Origin: Hyphomicrobium denitrificans 1NES1
GTDB taxonomy: Bacteria; Pseudomonadota; Alphaproteobacteria; Rhizobiales; Hyphomicrobiaceae
Direction of reading: 5' to 3'
DNA length: 64,000 nucleotides
NCBI RefSeq assembly: GCF_000230975.2
Contig: NC_021172.1
Coordinates: 3,100,001-3,164,000 of the forward strand
Below the pieces are notes generated by a model. It saw only the letters and a list, made by a program, of their open reading frames with translations. It was not told where the DNA came from and searched no databases. Below, piece after piece: positions 62,260 through 64,000 of the stretch (its first letter is position 1; each line of letters opens with the position of its first letter). A program made the translations under genes and the position numbers.

Positions 62260-64000
62260 CTAACCTCCCGTTCCATAACGAAGCTCGCCGGACAGCGATT
62301 CTTCAAATGATCCCGCTACCAGCGCGTCGACGTCGAGGATGAGAGCGACGCGCCCATCGCCGAGGATGGTCGCTGCCGCGATTCCTGCGACGGTGCCGTA
62401 GTTTGCTTCCAGGCTCTTGATAACGACCTGCCGCTGATCCTGGATCGAGTCGACGAGCAGCGCGTTCCTTGCGCCGCCGCCTGTTTCGACGAGGATTGCG
62501 ACGCTGCTTTCGGGTTGCGTTGCGGTGTCGCGAAATCCGAGCTGCGTTCCGACGTCGATCAGGGGCACAAAGGTGTCGCGGATCGCCATGACCCGGCCTT
62601 CTGCGCCAAGCGCGTGAATATCCGCGCTCTTCGGCTTCAGGGTTTCGACAATTGCTGTCAGCGGAACGACGAGTGTTTGGCCAGCAACGGAAACCGCCAT
62701 GCCATCGAGGACTGCAAGCGTGAGCGGCAGACTCATCGAGAACGTCGAGCCCTGGCCCGGACGCGATGAAATCGAGATGCGTCCGCCGAGTGCCTGGATG
62801 GAGCGCTTTACGACGTCCATGCCGACGCCGCGGCCGGAAATATTCGAGATCGTAGACGCGGTCGAGAAGCCCGGCAGGAACAGCAGATTGTCAATATCAC
62901 TATCGGAAAGCTGCGCATCTGCCGCGATCAAGCCTTTTTTGACCGCAGACGCGCGCACTTTATGGCGATTGATGCCGGCGCCATCGTCGGAAATCTCAAT
63001 GACGATACGGCCCGATCGATGCGCCGCCGTCAGACGCACCACGCCTTCGGCCGGTTTTCCCGCAGCGAGACGCGCTTCAGGCGATTCGATGCCGTGGTCG
63101 ACGGCATTGCGGATCATATGCGTCAGCGGTTCGGCCAGACGCTCGACAACGGTCTTGTCGACTTCGGTCGCTTCACCGTCGGTCTTAAGACGGACTTCTT
63201 TGCCGGTGGCGTCAGCGACCTCGCGCACGATGCGCGACATGCGCTGGAACAGCGGTTTGACCGGCTGTGCGCGGATCGCCATAACGCTTTCCTGAATCTC
63301 TCGCGTCAGTTGCTCAAGCTCTTCAAGCCCGATGACGACAGAGGAGGACCCTGCGAAATTGGCTTCGATAACGCGCTGCGAGAGCATCGCCTGGTTGATG
63401 ACAAGCTCACCAACAAGGTTGATGAGCCGATCGACGCGATCGAATTCGACTCGGATCGTCGTCTGAGAAGGGATGGCCGCCGCTTTAGCGTCTGGTTTGG
63501 GGGCCTCACCGACAGGCGTCAGCGCCGAGGGGGCTTCCGCCGATGCGGGTGCAGCAGCAGCGGCGGTTTCCGGCTCGTGAGTATCCGCAGGGCTTTCAGA
63601 TGTCACCATCGGTTCCGCGGCTGGCGAACTTCCGAGAGCCATCGCCAGAAGTGCTGCGATGTCTGCATCGGAGACTTCCGGCTGACCGTCGCTTTCGATC
63701 GAGAGATCGGCTTCACCCTCGACGAACTCAAAAACTTCGCGCACCTCTGCGATATCGCGCTCGGACGTCAGGCGAATCGACCACGAGAAGTAAGCTCCGT
63801 TCGAATCGATGTTTTCGAGGTTCGGCAATGCCGAAACATCGCAGGCCGCTTCCATCACACCGAGGCGATTTAATTCACGCAAGACGAGCGCAGTCTCGTT
63901 GGCGTTCGCATAGAGTTCAGGACGTGGCGTGAAGTTGATGCGATATTCGTGAGACGATGCTCCGGCTTCCTCAGAGGCTGGTTCAATAGATATTTCGGGA
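62260..64000 (-). CDS. cheA: Chemotaxis histidine kinase CheA (N-terminus off the window)
   Basis: This is the C-terminal 580 codons of CheA; the frame stays open to the window edge, so the phosphotransfer (HPt, P1) domain is missing only because of the cut. Visible parts: a possible P2-like region with low-complexity Ala/Pro linker, the dimerisation helices ([23 protein letters not shown]), the ATPase with [15 protein letters not shown] (N-box), EISDDGAGI (G1) and [11 protein letters not shown] (G2), and the CheW-like C-terminal domain ([14 protein letters not shown]). It heads the seen part of the che operon. Confidence 0.96.
   Translation of the reverse strand, partial: PEISIEPASEEAGASSHEYRINFTPRPELYANANETALVLRELNRLGVMEAACDVSALPNLENIDSNGAYFSWSIRLTSERDIAEVREVFEFVEGEADLSIESDGQPEVSDADIAALLAMALGSSPAAEPMVTSESPADTHEPETAAAAAPASAEAPSALTPVGEAPKPDAKAAAIPSQTTIRVEFDRVDRLINLVGELVINQAMLSQRVIEANFAGSSSVVIGLEELEQLTREIQESVMAIRAQPVKPLFQRMSRIVREVADATGKEVRLKTDGEATEVDKTVVERLAEPLTHMIRNAVDHGIESPEARLAAGKPAEGVVRLTAAHRSGRIVIEISDDGAGINRHKVRASAVKKGLIAADAQLSDSDIDNLLFLPGFSTASTISNISGRGVGMDVVKRSIQALGGRISISSRPGQGSTFSMSLPLTLAVLDGMAVSVAGQTLVVPLTAIVETLKPKSADIHALGAEGRVMAIRDTFVPLIDVGTQLGFRDTATQPESSVAILVETGGGARNALLVDSIQDQRQVVIKSLEANYGTVAGIAAATILGDGRVALILDVDALVAGSFEESLSGELRYGTGG

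Overview
This is GC-rich DNA from an alphaproteobacterium. The best fit is a methylotrophic member of the Rhizobiales, close to Hyphomicrobium; that assignment is inference from gene content and recalled family knowledge. Pointers are a DHPS-like DUF6513 protein of the type linked to tetrahydromethanopterin biosynthesis, cobF for aerobic cobalamin synthesis, an HpnI/GT21-like glycosyltransferase, many small Arg/Trp/Gly/His-rich secreted proteins, an aqpS-type arsenic operon, and a chemotaxis operon in rhizobial order ending in a CheT-like gene.

Layout. 0-8.4 kb: the end of an ABC exporter operon, a DUF2147 protein, an alpha/beta hydrolase, a large membrane protein of unknown role, and a fused PabB-PabC enzyme for p-aminobenzoate. 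8.5-13.4 kb: an initiator tRNA followed by an accessory stretch with small secreted or membrane proteins, two copies of a decayed phage-like segment, GGGTACCA-type repeats and a run of three short ORFs. 13.7-17.6 kb: glycerol kinase, a tRNA-3'-end-like scar, and an arsR-arsC-aqpS-arsH operon. 18.2-20.9 kb: a DUF1254 periplasmic protein divergent from an AraC-type regulator. 21.7-28.6 kb: a tandem-type glycine riboswitch ahead of a compact gcvT-gcvH-gcvP-serA-serB operon, which joins glycine cleavage to serine synthesis. 28.9-37 kb: cell-envelope and hypothetical genes, an orphan ParA, a lytic transglycosylase, and a CBS-domain ClC transporter divergent from a MarR regulator around a strong palindrome. 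37.6-40 kb: the DUF6513 protein and CobF. 40-46 kb: a LysR-controlled quinone/electrophile detoxification operon (wrbA, ring-cleaving dioxygenase, carboxylesterase, flavin reductase), then a Rieske-type FAD reductase with Dps. 46.4-49.1 kb: two broken genes, a TetR regulator with two frameshifts and a phosphatase split by an exact 59-bp tandem duplication. 49.2-53.1 kb: an HpnI-like glycosyltransferase, small proteins and UDP-glucose dehydrogenase. 53.3-58.5 kb: the flagellar export genes flhA and fliR with accessory genes. 58.5-64 kb: the chemotaxis operon on the minus strand, cheA-cheW-cheR-cheB-cheY-cheD-cheT, with cheA cut by the window edge.

The most notable items are the riboswitch-headed gcv-ser operon, the 59-bp frameshifting duplication, the CheT/CheZ-like DxxxQ protein, the duplicated phage relic, and the palindrome between clc and marR. 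I found no CRISPR array, no rRNA and no intact transposase. I did not find a convincing wholly new defence or biosynthetic system.
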